In this document: positions 35,031-44,218 of the stretch, piece by piece
Numbering within the stretch: the first letter of the stretch is position 1
Layout of the letters: each line of letters opens with the position of its first letter
Source of the DNA: JALYNX01 sp963724825
GTDB taxonomy: Bacteria; Actinomycetota; Acidimicrobiia; Spongiisociales; ZC4RG35
Length of the DNA: 64,000 nt
Direction: 5' to 3'
Assembly (NCBI GenBank): GCA_963724825.1
Contig: CAVRWT010000004.1
Coordinates: forward strand, 1 to 64,000
The notes under the pieces: generated by a model
What the model saw: only the letters and a program-made list of their open reading frames with translations
Databases searched by the model: none
What the model was told of the DNA's origin: nothing
Program-made: the position numbers and the translations under genes

Positions 35031-36200
35031 CTACACGTTATCCGCCAATGGGGGATCCACCCATCCCGCGGGGGCGCCGAGCCCGAGCACAGCCCGGTGG
35101 ACCATGTCGGTGAGGAGAGGCCGTCGCACGACAAGCCGGTCGGCACTCATCTCGATCACCCCGGCCTCCTGGAGCACCTTCCCCTCATCGGACGCAATCA
35201 GCGACCTGACCCCTGGCCCGTCGACCACCCCGTCGGCACGCCTCAGGCCGACAAAGAGCCGATCGATCTCGGAATCCCAGCCTCGCATCGGCTCGGCTCC
35301 GACGATGGGCCGTCTCCCCGCCTCGATCTCCGAGATGTAGGCGTCCAGGCGACGGACGTTGTGACTGCGAACACCGTCACGAAACCGGTGCGCCCCGTTC
35401 CCGTAAGCCTCGTACTGGCCCTGGGCCCACACGGTGAGGTTGTAACGACACTCATGCCCGGGACGACTCCAATTCGAGACCTCGTATCGTCGGTATCCCG
35501 CTTCGCCCAACGTCTTCTCGGCCATCTCATACCGATCGGCCTGGACATCGGGATCCGGCGCGGCCGCTCCGGCGATCACTGCCCTGTTGAGTGGCGTTCC
35601 CGGCTCGACCGTCAATGCGTAACAGGAGACGTGATCCGGCCCGGCCTCGATGGCACCCTGGAGTGTCCGCTCCCATGAAGCGTCGGTCTCCGACGGCGTG
35701 CCGAAGATCAGGTCGACGGAGACACTCGAAATCGACGCTCCACGGGCGGCAGCCACGGAGGAGATGATCTGCTCGGGGCCATGGCGGCGGCCCAATGACT
35801 CGAGGACACCACGATCGAAGCTCTGCGCTCCGAAAGAGACCCGGTTGAACCCGGCGCCTGCGACTTCTGCTGCCCGGGTCTCGTCGAAGTCCTCAGGGTT
35901 GGCCTCGAGTGAGATCTCGGCCCCATCGCGCAGGCCGTGGCGGAGTGACAGCGCCTTCAGGATCCGCCCCAGGATCTCCGGATCAACGTGACTCGGGGTC
36001 CCGCCCCCGAAGTAGACCGAGTCCAAGTCCCCCCATATTTCCGACATCTCGACTTCGGCGACCACAGCCGTCGCATAGCGATCGATCAGGTGATCAGCGC
36101 CGGCCACGACAGCGAAGTCGCAATACGGGCAGATCGAGGAGCAAAACGGAATGTGGACGTACGCCGACCTCGAAGCGGCATAGGCGTCGACCGGGCTCAC
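35031..36200 (-). CDS. hemW: Radical SAM coproporphyrinogen III oxidase-like protein HemW
   Basis: 389 residues. The radical-SAM cluster motif is AYVHIPFCSSICPYCDFAVV (C-x3-C-x2-C-x... with CDF, as in HemW). YFGGGTPSHV and the C-terminal HemN domain (YEVSNWSRPGHECRYNL) follow. HemW is a haem chaperone rather than the oxidase. GTG 36200 overlaps the lepA stop, and lepA-hemW-hrcA-dnaJ is a standard order. The longer open frame upstream is lepA antiframe. Confidence 0.92.
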   Translation of the reverse strand: MSPVDAYAASRSAYVHIPFCSSICPYCDFAVVAGADHLIDRYATAVVAEVEMSEIWGDLDSVYFGGGTPSHVDPEILGRILKALSLRHGLRDGAEISLEANPEDFDETRAAEVAGAGFNRVSFGAQSFDRGVLESLGRRHGPEQIISSVAAARGASISSVSVDLIFGTPSETDASWERTLQGAIEAGPDHVSCYALTVEPGTPLNRAVIAGAAAPDPDVQADRYEMAEKTLGEAGYRRYEVSNWSRPGHECRYNLTVWAQGQYEAYGNGAHRFRDGVRSHNVRRLDAYISEIEAGRRPIVGAEPMRGWDSEIDRLFVGLRRADGVVDGPGVRSLIASDEGKVLQEAGVIEMSADRLVVRRPLLTDMVHRAVLGLGAPAGWVDPPLADNV

Positions 36201-38005
36201 TCGTCGTCGTCGACGCGGAGGGCAGCGACAAACGCCTCTTGGGGGACCTCGACAGATCCCACCATCTTCATCCGCTTCTTGCCTTCCTTCTGCTTCGAGA
36301 GCAGCTTCTTCTTGCGGGTGACGTCTCCCCCGTAGCACTTGGCGATGACGTCCTTGCGCTTGGCCTTGACCGTCTCCCTGCTGATCATGCGCCCGCCGAT
36401 GGCCGCCTGGATGGGCACATCGAAGAGTTGCCGTGGAATGAGGGTCCGGAGCCGGCCGGTCATCGCCTTCCCGTACTCCTGCGCCTTGTCCTTGTGGATG
36501 ATCGCCGAGAAGGCATCCACGGGCTGACCGTTGAGAAGGATGTCGACCTTGACCAGATCGGCCTCGCGGTATCCGGCCGGCTCGTAGTCGAGCGAGGCGT
36601 AGCCACGGGTCCGCGACTTCAGTTGGTCGAAGAACCCGAAGACGATCTCGGCCAATGGGATCTCGCAGTCGAGCTCCACGCGCTCGGGACCGAGGTAGCT
36701 CATGTTCCCGATCTCACCCCGGTGCCCGGTGACCAACTCCATGATCGGACCGACGAACTCGGATGGGGTCAGGATCATGATCTTGACATAGGGCTCGGCG
36801 ACCCCGCTGAGGCTCCCCGAATCGGGGAGATCCTGGGGCGACTTGATCTCTTTGATCGTGCCGTTGGGCATCGTCACCCGATAGGCCACGGATGGTGCGG
36901 TGGCAACGAGATCGAGGTCGTATTCCCGCTCCAGGCGCTCCCGGATGATCTCCATGTGAAGCAGCCCGAGAAAGCCGCAACGAAAGCCGAAACCGAGGGC
37001 GCGGCTGCTCTCCGGCTCGTAGACGAGTGATGCGTCGTTGAGACGCAACTTCTCGAGGGCTTCCCGGAGACGTTCGAAATCGTCGCCATCGGTGGGGAAC
37101 ATGCCGGAGAACACCATCGGTTTCGGCTCGGAGTACCCGGGCAATGGCTCGGTTGCGGGCCGATTGGCGTCGGTGAGGGTATCGCCGACCTTGATCCGAT
37201 CGATCTCCTTGACCCCGGTGATCAGGTATCCGACCTCACCCGCACCCAGGGCGACGATGGGCTTGGCCGATGGCGTCAGAACCCCGATTTCGTTGGCGTC
37301 GTGGCTCTCGCCGGTTGCCATCAGCCTGATCTTCTGACCGGAGCTGAGGCGACCGTCAACAACTCGGATGTAGCAAACGACCCCGCGGTAAGCGTCGAAG
37401 TAAGAGTCGAAGACGAGAGCGCGCAGCGGAGCATCGGGATCTCCGGTCGGTGGAGGCACCTGCTCGACGAGACGCTCCAGCAGGGTGTCGACGCCGTCTC
37501 CGGTCTTGGCGGAGAGGCGAACGATGTCTTCGGGCGAGCCCCCGAGGATGTTGACGATCTCGCCGGCCACCTGCTCGGGATTGGCAGCAATCAGATCGAT
37601 CTTGTTGATCGCCGGTATCACTTCGAGGCCCGCCTCTATGGCGAGATAGGCATTGGCCAGTGTCTGAGCCTGAACCCCCTGGGCGGCGTCGACCAAGAGC
37701 AGTGCGCCCTCACAGGCCGCAAGAGAGCGGGAGACCTCGTAGGAGAAATCGACGTGACCGGGGGTGTCGATCAGGTTGAGGATGTACTCCCCGCCATCCA
37801 CGCCGACGTGGCGCAGCCGCACGGTTTGTGCCTTGATCGTGATCCCCCGCTCCCGTTCCAGATCCATCGTGTCGAGGACCTGTTCGCGCATGTCGCGTTC
37901 GCTGACAGCTCCGGTGCGCTCGAGCAGGCGATCGGCCAGGGTCGACTTCCCATGGTCGATGTGGGCGATGATCGAGAAGTTGCGGATGCGCGCTTGAGTG
38001 GTCAC
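36197..38005 (-). CDS. lepA: Elongation factor 4
   Basis: 602 residues, full length. GTPase motifs: AHIDHGKSTLADRLLE, LIDTPGHVDFSYEVSRSL, and NKIDL. The C-terminal domain specific to LepA (SLDYEPAGYREADLVKVDIL; AGGRMISRETVKAKRKDV-like region) is present. Back-translocates ribosomes. Confidence 0.96.
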   Translation of the reverse strand: MTTQARIRNFSIIAHIDHGKSTLADRLLERTGAVSERDMREQVLDTMDLERERGITIKAQTVRLRHVGVDGGEYILNLIDTPGHVDFSYEVSRSLAACEGALLLVDAAQGVQAQTLANAYLAIEAGLEVIPAINKIDLIAANPEQVAGEIVNILGGSPEDIVRLSAKTGDGVDTLLERLVEQVPPPTGDPDAPLRALVFDSYFDAYRGVVCYIRVVDGRLSSGQKIRLMATGESHDANEIGVLTPSAKPIVALGAGEVGYLITGVKEIDRIKVGDTLTDANRPATEPLPGYSEPKPMVFSGMFPTDGDDFERLREALEKLRLNDASLVYEPESSRALGFGFRCGFLGLLHMEIIRERLEREYDLDLVATAPSVAYRVTMPNGTIKEIKSPQDLPDSGSLSGVAEPYVKIMILTPSEFVGPIMELVTGHRGEIGNMSYLGPERVELDCEIPLAEIVFGFFDQLKSRTRGYASLDYEPAGYREADLVKVDILLNGQPVDAFSAIIHKDKAQEYGKAMTGRLRTLIPRQLFDVPIQAAIGGRMISRETVKAKRKDVIAKCYGGDVTRKKKLLSKQKEGKKRMKMVGSVEVPQEAFVAALRVDDDE

Positions 38006-38116
38006 GAGAGTGGGGGGCGGCCATTGTAACTTCGATCCAGCCCCTGCTACTCTGCCGTTTCCGGCGGTCCCGAAAGGGGTTTAGCCGGTCTCCCATCAAC
38101 GGATTCGGGTTTCAAC

Positions 38117-38368
38117 ATGGCCAACATCAAGTCGCAGATCAAGCGGAACCGTCAGAACGACGGTCTGCGGATGCGCAACAAATCGGTCAATAGCGATCTC
38201 AAGACCAGCATCAAGAAGGTCGAGACCGCAGCGGCCGCCGGTGAGCCCACCGACGAGCTCTACAAGGCCGCTCAGAAGAAGATCGACGTTGCCACCTCGA
38301 AGGGCGTGCTTCACAAGAAGACAGCAGCCCGCAAGAAGTCACGATTGGCCAAGAAGGCCACCGCCTAG
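38117..38368 (+). CDS. rpsT: Ribosomal protein bS20
   Basis: 83 residues, very basic, starting MANIKSQIKRNRQNDGLRMR, with HKKTAARKKSRLAKKATA at the end. Binds 16S rRNA. Divergent from lepA; a weak TTGTAA / TACTCT promoter pair can be seen about 75 bases upstream. Confidence 0.96.
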   Translation: MANIKSQIKRNRQNDGLRMRNKSVNSDLKTSIKKVETAAAAGEPTDELYKAAQKKIDVATSKGVLHKKTAARKKSRLAKKATA

Positions 38369-38390
38369 GCCTGAGCCGACGCGTCGGAGT

Positions 38391-38445
38391 AGCCCCCCTC
38401 CCGGCTTCGGGGACTCTCCCCGACTGTCGCTCGCTCCTGGGGGAG
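38391..38445 (-). repeat. Intergenic palindromic repeat, copy 2
   Basis: Inverted relative of the element at 6664-6722. Read on the minus strand it goes CTCCCCCAGGAGCGAGCG, then a GGGGAGAGTCCCC hairpin, then GAAGCCGGGAGGGGGGCT. It lies between rpsT and holA, convergent genes, and may also act as a bidirectional terminator. Confidence 0.6.
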
Positions 38446-38448
38446 AAA

Positions 38449-39432
38449 CTATCCGTACCACTTGCATAGGGCGACCGTTAGACGCTCCAGTGTCACCCGG
38501 TGTACCTCTTCCGGCTGTGACTTGATCACCCGGTCGGCGCGCACCAAGGCCTGCTGAGCCTTCCGCAAAGACGACTCCCGGACCTTCCCTCGTTGTGACC
38601 ACACCCTCGACGCCCCCCGATCGGTGGAGCGTGAGCCGGTCCAGGCCCGAAACGTGTCTTCATTGGGTGCGGCCGCGGCCAATGACCGCTTCTTGAGATC
38701 GGACTCGACCGCCGCCAGATAGACCAGGGGGTGGCCGTGGACCAGGAAGTCCGAAAGCCTGCGCAGTGCCACCCCGACATCGCCTTTCGAGATGGCATCG
38801 GTGATGTGGAATGTTGGCTCGTCCGGGCGATTCTTGAACCGATCCAGGATCATCTGCTTGGTGAACTTGCCTGAGCTCCCGTGCAGTTGGTCGAGGGCCC
38901 TTCCCATTCCCGCGGTGTCGGTGCCGAACTTCTGAAGCAAGGCATCCTTGGCGCCCTTGTCGAGTTGCAGGCTGCGGTCGCGAACCTCGGCATCCAGCCA
39001 CTGCGACGCCTGGCGTTCCCAGATCTTGCCTACGGACACCGACTTGCCCCGCTCCTGGACCACTTTGGAAACGGGCCTGGGGGTGGTACCCATCACGAGG
39101 ATCACCACTTCGATCGAATCCAGGTCAGTGGTCGCCAACAGCTCGGCGAGGACCCCGGCCTCGGCAACCTGGAGGTTCTGGGCATCCATGATCTCGAGGC
39201 CCTGCCGGTCTCCGAACAGCGAACCGGATTGGAGCAAGGGAACCAACGGCTCGATCTCGGCTCGGAGGGAACCGTCACCTTCCTCGCCGGCGCCACGCCC
39301 CGGCACATCGATTCGCACCAGTTCTGCTCGCCCGACGCCCTGCTCCGAGAACCGCTCGGCAGCGGCGTCCAACATCCTCTGACGTTCGCCAGGACCGGCA
39401 TTCGAGGGCGCCGATATGAGGAACAAACCCAT
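38449..39432 (-). CDS. holA: DNA polymerase III delta subunit
   Basis: 327 residues with the clamp-loader delta pattern: LLQSGSLFGDRQGLEIMDAQ near the N-terminus, MGRALDQLHGSSGKFTKQMI, and a C-terminal LRRLSDFLVHGHPLVYLAAV helical bundle. Loads the sliding clamp. Sequence divergence in this family is high, but its place between rpsT and comEC is standard. Confidence 0.85.
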   Translation of the reverse strand: MGLFLISAPSNAGPGERQRMLDAAAERFSEQGVGRAELVRIDVPGRGAGEEGDGSLRAEIEPLVPLLQSGSLFGDRQGLEIMDAQNLQVAEAGVLAELLATTDLDSIEVVILVMGTTPRPVSKVVQERGKSVSVGKIWERQASQWLDAEVRDRSLQLDKGAKDALLQKFGTDTAGMGRALDQLHGSSGKFTKQMILDRFKNRPDEPTFHITDAISKGDVGVALRRLSDFLVHGHPLVYLAAVESDLKKRSLAAAAPNEDTFRAWTGSRSTDRGASRVWSQRGKVRESSLRKAQQALVRADRVIKSQPEEVHRVTLERLTVALCKWYG

Positions 39433-39462
39433 TTCTCAGACCGTAGTCAGAACCAGGGACAC

Positions 39463-40275
39463 TTAAGGCGATCGGCCGAACAGCTTGGCGAGGTCACAGG
39501 CGACAGCAACGTCGTGCACCCTGATGATGTCGGCTCGGTGCTCGAGCGCCAGCGCCATGTATGCCACCACCCGGTGGAAGTCCCGCTTTCGAGGGATGGG
39601 GATGAGCAGTGGCGCCCCGAGACGATGCAACTCGTCGCTGGAGGCGATCACCTCGAGTTGCATCCGTGTGTAGGCCTCGTAGTCCCCCCGGTAGTTGAGG
39701 GCGATCCCTGGATCGAGAATCACATTGCGGATCCCCTCCCCTTCCAGCTCCGCCAACAGTCCCGCGAACTCCTCCGCCGTGTGTCGGGCCTTGTCGGCGC
39801 GAATCTCGATTTCGCCGACATCGTGGGGGTTTGTCCCTTCGACATAAACCGCGACCGCAGCCGCGCCCCTATCGGCCACGAGTGATCTCATATCTGGATC
39901 CCGAAGACCCCCGGTGTCGTTGACGATGACCGCTCCGGCATCCAGAGCAGCCCGCGCCACCTCCGCCTTCCAGGTATCGATTGCGACCAGATGACCCTCG
40001 GCGGCAAGGGCTTCGATGACCGGCACCACACGGGAGATCTCCTCGACCTCGTCGATGGTCGGATTGTCGAAATGTGAGGACTGGCCGCCGAGATCGATCA
40101 GGGACCCACCCCAATTCTGATAACGGTCTGCCATCAGCAGGGCTTCGTCAACGGAATGCGCAACTGTGTGGAGATTCTTGGAGTCGGGCGACATGTTGAT
40201 GACCCCCATCACGTGAGTGATGTCACCAAGCGGCAGAGCAATAGCTCCCAGTTGGATCGACGATCGCCCTTCCAT
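39463..40275 (-). CDS. Divergent dihydropteroate-synthase-like (pterin-binding) protein
   Basis: 270 residues. The TIM-barrel pattern of DHPS is there (HVMGVINMSPDSKN; SLIDLGGQSSHFD; GAVIVNDTGGLRDPDM; VILDPGIALNYRGDY). However the loop normally SFSDGG and the motif IGGESTRPG are altered, as in the non-catalytic FolP2-type paralogues. It may therefore bind a pterin-like or other ligand without making dihydropteroate. Located between holA and comEC. Confidence 0.7.
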   Translation of the reverse strand: MEGRSSIQLGAIALPLGDITHVMGVINMSPDSKNLHTVAHSVDEALLMADRYQNWGGSLIDLGGQSSHFDNPTIDEVEEISRVVPVIEALAAEGHLVAIDTWKAEVARAALDAGAVIVNDTGGLRDPDMRSLVADRGAAAVAVYVEGTNPHDVGEIEIRADKARHTAEEFAGLLAELEGEGIRNVILDPGIALNYRGDYEAYTRMQLEVIASSDELHRLGAPLLIPIPRKRDFHRVVAYMALALEHRADIIRVHDVAVACDLAKLFGRSP

Positions 40276-40303
40276 CCGTGGCAGTGTCCCATCCCGATTT
40301 CGC

Positions 40304-42355
40304 TCACGAAAGCTCGATGACGACATCGCCGTCCAAGTCGGTGCGTTTCACCGCTGCGCCCGATGCCTCGAGGGTCGAAATCACCCAATCGGCCGGATGC
40401 CCGAAATCGTTCTCGCCGACCGAGATCACCGCGAGATCGGCCCCGACCCCCTCCAACCAACCGGCGTTCGACGTGGCGCCACCATGATGCGGAACCTTGA
40501 GCACGTCGGCATGAATCCCACCGAGCTCGTCCTGGGCAATCGACTCGATGTCACCCGTGAGCAGCATCGATCGGGAAGGGCTGCTCACCATGACGACGAT
40601 TGACTCGTCGTTGGGACCGGCGTATCGACGCAGTGGCCCGAGCACGGTGAGGGTCAACCCGCCGAGATCCCACCGTTGACCCATCCCCGGCTCCGAAATG
40701 GGAACACGAGCTTCTTCAAGACGGGAGAAGAGGTCGTCCGACGCCGGCGTGTGATGGTGATCGGTGATCGCCCAGACCTGTCCAATCGAGATTCTCCCCA
40801 CCAACCCGACGAGGCCAGCCGCATGGTCGGCGTGAACGTGGGTCAGGACAACCAAATCGAGGCCCCGCACCCCGTACTCCCCCATCTTCTCGATCAGGCG
40901 CACCTGATCCGGCCCACCGTCGACGAGGGCGAGGTGGCCGTCTCCTCCGGAAAGCAGGATCGAGTCACCTTGCCCAACATCCAAGACCACTACTCCCGGA
41001 TCCGGCAATGCCGAGGCAGGGCCCACGAACCCGGCGACGAACACCACCGCAGCCACCAGCGCCATCGGCCCCCGCAACGACCGCAACCTGATGAAGGCCA
41101 CGGCGGTTCCACCGATTCCGAGGAGGCCGAGTGCCCCGATTTGAGGCCAGGTGGAGACGCCTCGCGCCAGGTCGAGGACGATTCCCGAGAGCCACGCTGC
41201 GATCCCCACCAGGGGATCCACTCCCCCGACACCCACTGCTCCGACGACGGTGGCCGCGCTGACGATCGGGGCCGCGATCAGATTCACCAGGGGAGAGAGC
41301 AGTGGCACCCGATCGAAGGAGATGATGAGGAGCGGGGCAACGGCGATCTGCGCACCGATTGTCACTCCGAGCGCTCGGCGCCAGCGGCCCGGCGCCACGG
41401 GCCATCGAGCGCCGACGAGCACCCCGGCGGTGGCCGCGGCTGACAGTTGAAAGCCGACGTCGAAGGCAAGGCGCGGGTCGAATAGGAGCAGGCCGACGAC
41501 GGCAGCGGAGAGAAGTTGCCACGCCTCCAACGCCATGCCAAACAGGCGCCCAACCAACACCACCGCTGCCATCACGGAGGCCCTCATCACCGACGGCTCG
41601 AATCTGGTCGCAGCGGCGTAGATCGGCAGCCCGAGGAGGCCTACCAGCGCCCGACGTTTGGGCCCGATACCGAGCGGGCCGGCGACGACAGCCAGCAGAC
41701 CGAGGAAGAGAGCGACATTCGACCCGCTGACCGCGGTGAAATGCGAGATGCCCGCGCGACGCATCGCCATGACATCGATGTCATCGAGCCCGCTCGTCTC
41801 GCCAATCAGGAATCCCGCCAAGAGCGCCCTGGAGTCGTCGAACGGCTCCAGACGGTCCATGACCCGATTCCGCAAGCCCTGGCCCATCCTCACCACGGGC
41901 GAAGGAGAGTCGCCGACCACGTCGAGCGACGAAACCCTGATCGTGCTGCGATAGCGCTCTCCTCGAGCCATACCCGGTACGCCATTGCTCACGCCGACGA
42001 CGGAGACCAACTGGCCGGCCAGTGCGGGCGTCGGATCCGACAGATCGAGCAACACCAAACCGGCTCCGGTCTCGGCGAACGCCCATGGGCCGTACCGACC
42101 GTCGATGGCATCGCTGACCAAGGTGACGCTGGCCCGATACGGGCCGGCGGCGAGGGACGGCAGCGAACTGGCTGCCAGCAGAGCCGATACCGCGGCCAGG
42201 CTGATCGCTGCTGCGATCAGAAGACTTCGACGCACGGCGAGAAGGACCAAAAGCGCCACAACGGCCAAACCGACCCCACCCCACGCGGTGGCGAGCACGG
42301 CGAGCCAGACAGCGAGCGCCCCCGCGACCCAAGGCCTCGAGACCACCGGAGGCAA
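40304..42355 (-). CDS. comEC: DNA uptake channel ComEC/Rec2
   Basis: 683 residues. An N-terminal OB-like domain, a large multi-helix competence domain (FTAVSGSNVALFLGLLAVVA), and a C-terminal metallo-beta-lactamase-like domain with LTHVHADHAAG and VPHHGGATSNA. Transports transforming DNA across the membrane. With comEA directly upstream in transcription order, it suggests natural transformability, though no pilus genes are in the window. Confidence 0.93.
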   Translation of the reverse strand: MPPVVSRPWVAGALAVWLAVLATAWGGVGLAVVALLVLLAVRRSLLIAAAISLAAVSALLAASSLPSLAAGPYRASVTLVSDAIDGRYGPWAFAETGAGLVLLDLSDPTPALAGQLVSVVGVSNGVPGMARGERYRSTIRVSSLDVVGDSPSPVVRMGQGLRNRVMDRLEPFDDSRALLAGFLIGETSGLDDIDVMAMRRAGISHFTAVSGSNVALFLGLLAVVAGPLGIGPKRRALVGLLGLPIYAAATRFEPSVMRASVMAAVVLVGRLFGMALEAWQLLSAAVVGLLLFDPRLAFDVGFQLSAAATAGVLVGARWPVAPGRWRRALGVTIGAQIAVAPLLIISFDRVPLLSPLVNLIAAPIVSAATVVGAVGVGGVDPLVGIAAWLSGIVLDLARGVSTWPQIGALGLLGIGGTAVAFIRLRSLRGPMALVAAVVFVAGFVGPASALPDPGVVVLDVGQGDSILLSGGDGHLALVDGGPDQVRLIEKMGEYGVRGLDLVVLTHVHADHAAGLVGLVGRISIGQVWAITDHHHTPASDDLFSRLEEARVPISEPGMGQRWDLGGLTLTVLGPLRRYAGPNDESIVVMVSSPSRSMLLTGDIESIAQDELGGIHADVLKVPHHGGATSNAGWLEGVGADLAVISVGENDFGHPADWVISTLEASGAAVKRTDLDGDVVIELS

Positions 42356-42372
42356 TGAGGGATGCTCGAGCC

Positions 42373-42945
42373 TCAGGGGACCGATAACAGGTCCCTCATC
42401 GCGGCGAGCTTTGCCTCGCCGATGCCGGGCACTTCGAGCAAGTCCTCGACTGTGTGGAAAGGCCCGTTCGCATCGCGGTAGGCGACTATCCGCTCAGCAA
42501 GGACCGGGCCGACACCAGGGAGGTCCTGAAGCTGGGTCGCGTCGGCCCGATTCAGAGAGATGTGGCCGCCATCCTCCGCTCCGGACGGTGCCCCGACGGC
42601 CACCTCCTCGTCCGGCCCGGGCACCACCACCTGATCCCCGGCCAGGACCGGAGCCGCGAGGTTGATGGCATCGAGAAGGGCGCCACTTCGGGCACCGCCG
42701 GCCGCGGCGACTGCATCGGCAACGATCGATCCGTCGGGAATCTCGACCACTCCCGGCCGGACCACCCACCCCGAGACATGGACTGAGATCGAAGTCGCCT
42801 GGTCGGGCTCGGTTGAGGACGGGGCCGCAGCAGGGCCTTCCGAGGCGGATGGCCTTCCGCCTCCCCACCCGAGTCCGGCGCCGACCACGATCGCGACCAG
42901 GCAAAGCCCCACTCCCCACTTCGTGTTGCCGTCCGCAAGACCCAA
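42373..42945 (-). CDS. comEA: Competence DNA-binding protein ComEA
   Basis: 190 residues. A membrane anchor (VGLCLVAIVVGAGLGWGGG), an SLBB-type domain (VHVSGWVVRPGVVEIPDGS), and a helix-hairpin-helix DNA-binding end (LNRADATQLQDLPGVGPVLA; EVPGIGEAKLAAMRDLL). Receives DNA and passes it to ComEC; 17 bases lie between the genes. Confidence 0.92.
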   Translation of the reverse strand: MGLADGNTKWGVGLCLVAIVVGAGLGWGGGRPSASEGPAAAPSSTEPDQATSISVHVSGWVVRPGVVEIPDGSIVADAVAAAGGARSGALLDAINLAAPVLAGDQVVVPGPDEEVAVGAPSGAEDGGHISLNRADATQLQDLPGVGPVLAERIVAYRDANGPFHTVEDLLEVPGIGEAKLAAMRDLLSVP

Positions 42946-43013
42946 ACGGTCACCCCTGGATCTACCTACCAGTCCGCGGGAAGCGACGGAAGGCCCCCGG
43001 CTAGGGTCCGGCC

Positions 43014-43826
43014 ATGCTCGATCCCACCCAATTTCGGGTCTTTCCGGGTTCAGAGGTCCGACTCTCGGAGCATGACCCCGACTCCCAGGACGGTTTCTCA
43101 GGCGACAAGAGCGATGGAGAGGCGGCTCTGCCCGAGCTGAGAGATCGGCTCGCCGAACTCCAGAGCAAGCTCTGGGCGGAGTCCAAACATCGCCTCCTCG
43201 TGGTTCTGCAGGCGATGGACACCGCTGGCAAGGACGGGACGATCCGCCACGTCTTCCAGGGCTCGAACCCCCAAGGGATCCAGGTGGTGAGCTTCGGCCC
43301 GCCCACGGAGCTCGAGTTGGCCCACGACTACTTGTGGCGGGTGCATCCCAATGTTCCTGGCAACGGGTACATCACGATCTTCAACCGCTCCCACTACGAG
43401 GACGTCCTCGTCGTCAGGGTGCGAGAGCTAGCTCCGGAAGAGAGATGGCGTCGGCGCTATGACCACATCAACGACTTCGAGCGGCTTCTGACCGACGAGG
43501 GCACCACCATCGTCAAACTCTTTCTGCACATATCGTCTGAGGAGCAGCGGGCCCGACTCCAGGCCCGGCTCGACGACCCGAGCAAGCGTTGGAAGTTCCG
43601 CGAGGGTGACCTCGACGACCGGAAACTGTGGCCGAAGTTCCAGACCGCCTATGAGGAAGCGTTGAGCCGAACCTCGACTGACAATGCACCCTGGTACGTG
43701 GTGCCAGCCAACCGAAAGTGGTATCGAAACCTGGTGGTGTCGAGCATCCTCATCGACACCATGGAACGCATGAATTGCCAGTTTCCGGAGCCGCAAATGG
43801 AGCTGGAGCGGGTGGTAGTCACCTAG
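43014..43826 (+). CDS. Polyphosphate kinase 2 family protein
   Basis: 270 residues, the single-domain PPK2 size. Walker A is LQAMDTAGKDGTIRHV; the lid and Walker B features are FNRSHYEDVLVVRV and the Arg-rich helix before NDFERLLTDEGT. It phosphorylates nucleotides with polyphosphate (class not decidable by eye). The stop overlaps the convergent zincin-like gene by four bases. Confidence 0.93.
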   Translation: MLDPTQFRVFPGSEVRLSEHDPDSQDGFSGDKSDGEAALPELRDRLAELQSKLWAESKHRLLVVLQAMDTAGKDGTIRHVFQGSNPQGIQVVSFGPPTELELAHDYLWRVHPNVPGNGYITIFNRSHYEDVLVVRVRELAPEERWRRRYDHINDFERLLTDEGTTIVKLFLHISSEEQRARLQARLDDPSKRWKFREGDLDDRKLWPKFQTAYEEALSRTSTDNAPWYVVPANRKWYRNLVVSSILIDTMERMNCQFPEPQMELERVVVT

Positions 43827-44218
43827 TTGGCGAACCTGGAGGCGACATCCCTCGCCTCGGTTTCAAAATCGATCTGGCGATAGGCGCCACGATGCCCGAG
43901 CTTCTGACGGCGCCCTCTCAGGTAGTCGCTGCCATAGGTCCCCAGGAAACTGAAGACCCCTCGTTTTCGCCACTGCCGCACATGGACGAGCTCATGGATC
44001 ACCAGCAATCCCAATGCCCTTGCCGGCCCTGCAAGCACAGCCGGGTGGATATAGACGGTGTTGCCAAGGGTCATCGCCTGGATGCCCCGGCCCCACACCC
44101 CTCGCATCATGGACGGGGCGGCCCGGAGGGTGACCTGCTCCGGTCGTACGGGGCGAATGAACTCCCCGAGCTCGGTTATATCCAGCCCCGAGGCGGTGAG
44201 GGCCTCTGCGGCGTTCAT
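43823..44218 (-). CDS. Small zincin-like protein (DUF4157-type)
   Basis: 131 residues carrying HELVHVRQW, an HExxH motif whose Glu is in place, after a strand pair (QAMTLGNTVYIHPAVLAGPA). No signal peptide. This resembles the short DUF4157 family of putative metallopeptidases. It starts at ATG 44218, overlapping the leuS stop, so it is probably co-expressed with leuS. Confidence 0.7.
   Translation of the reverse strand: MNAAEALTASGLDITELGEFIRPVRPEQVTLRAAPSMMRGVWGRGIQAMTLGNTVYIHPAVLAGPARALGLLVIHELVHVRQWRKRGVFSFLGTYGSDYLRGRRQKLGHRGAYRQIDFETEARDVASRFAN

Noticed and set aside
35029..35060. CIRCE operator upstream of hrcA
   Set aside because: No TTAGCACTC-N9-GAGTGCTAA type repeat was seen; hrcA directly follows hemW.
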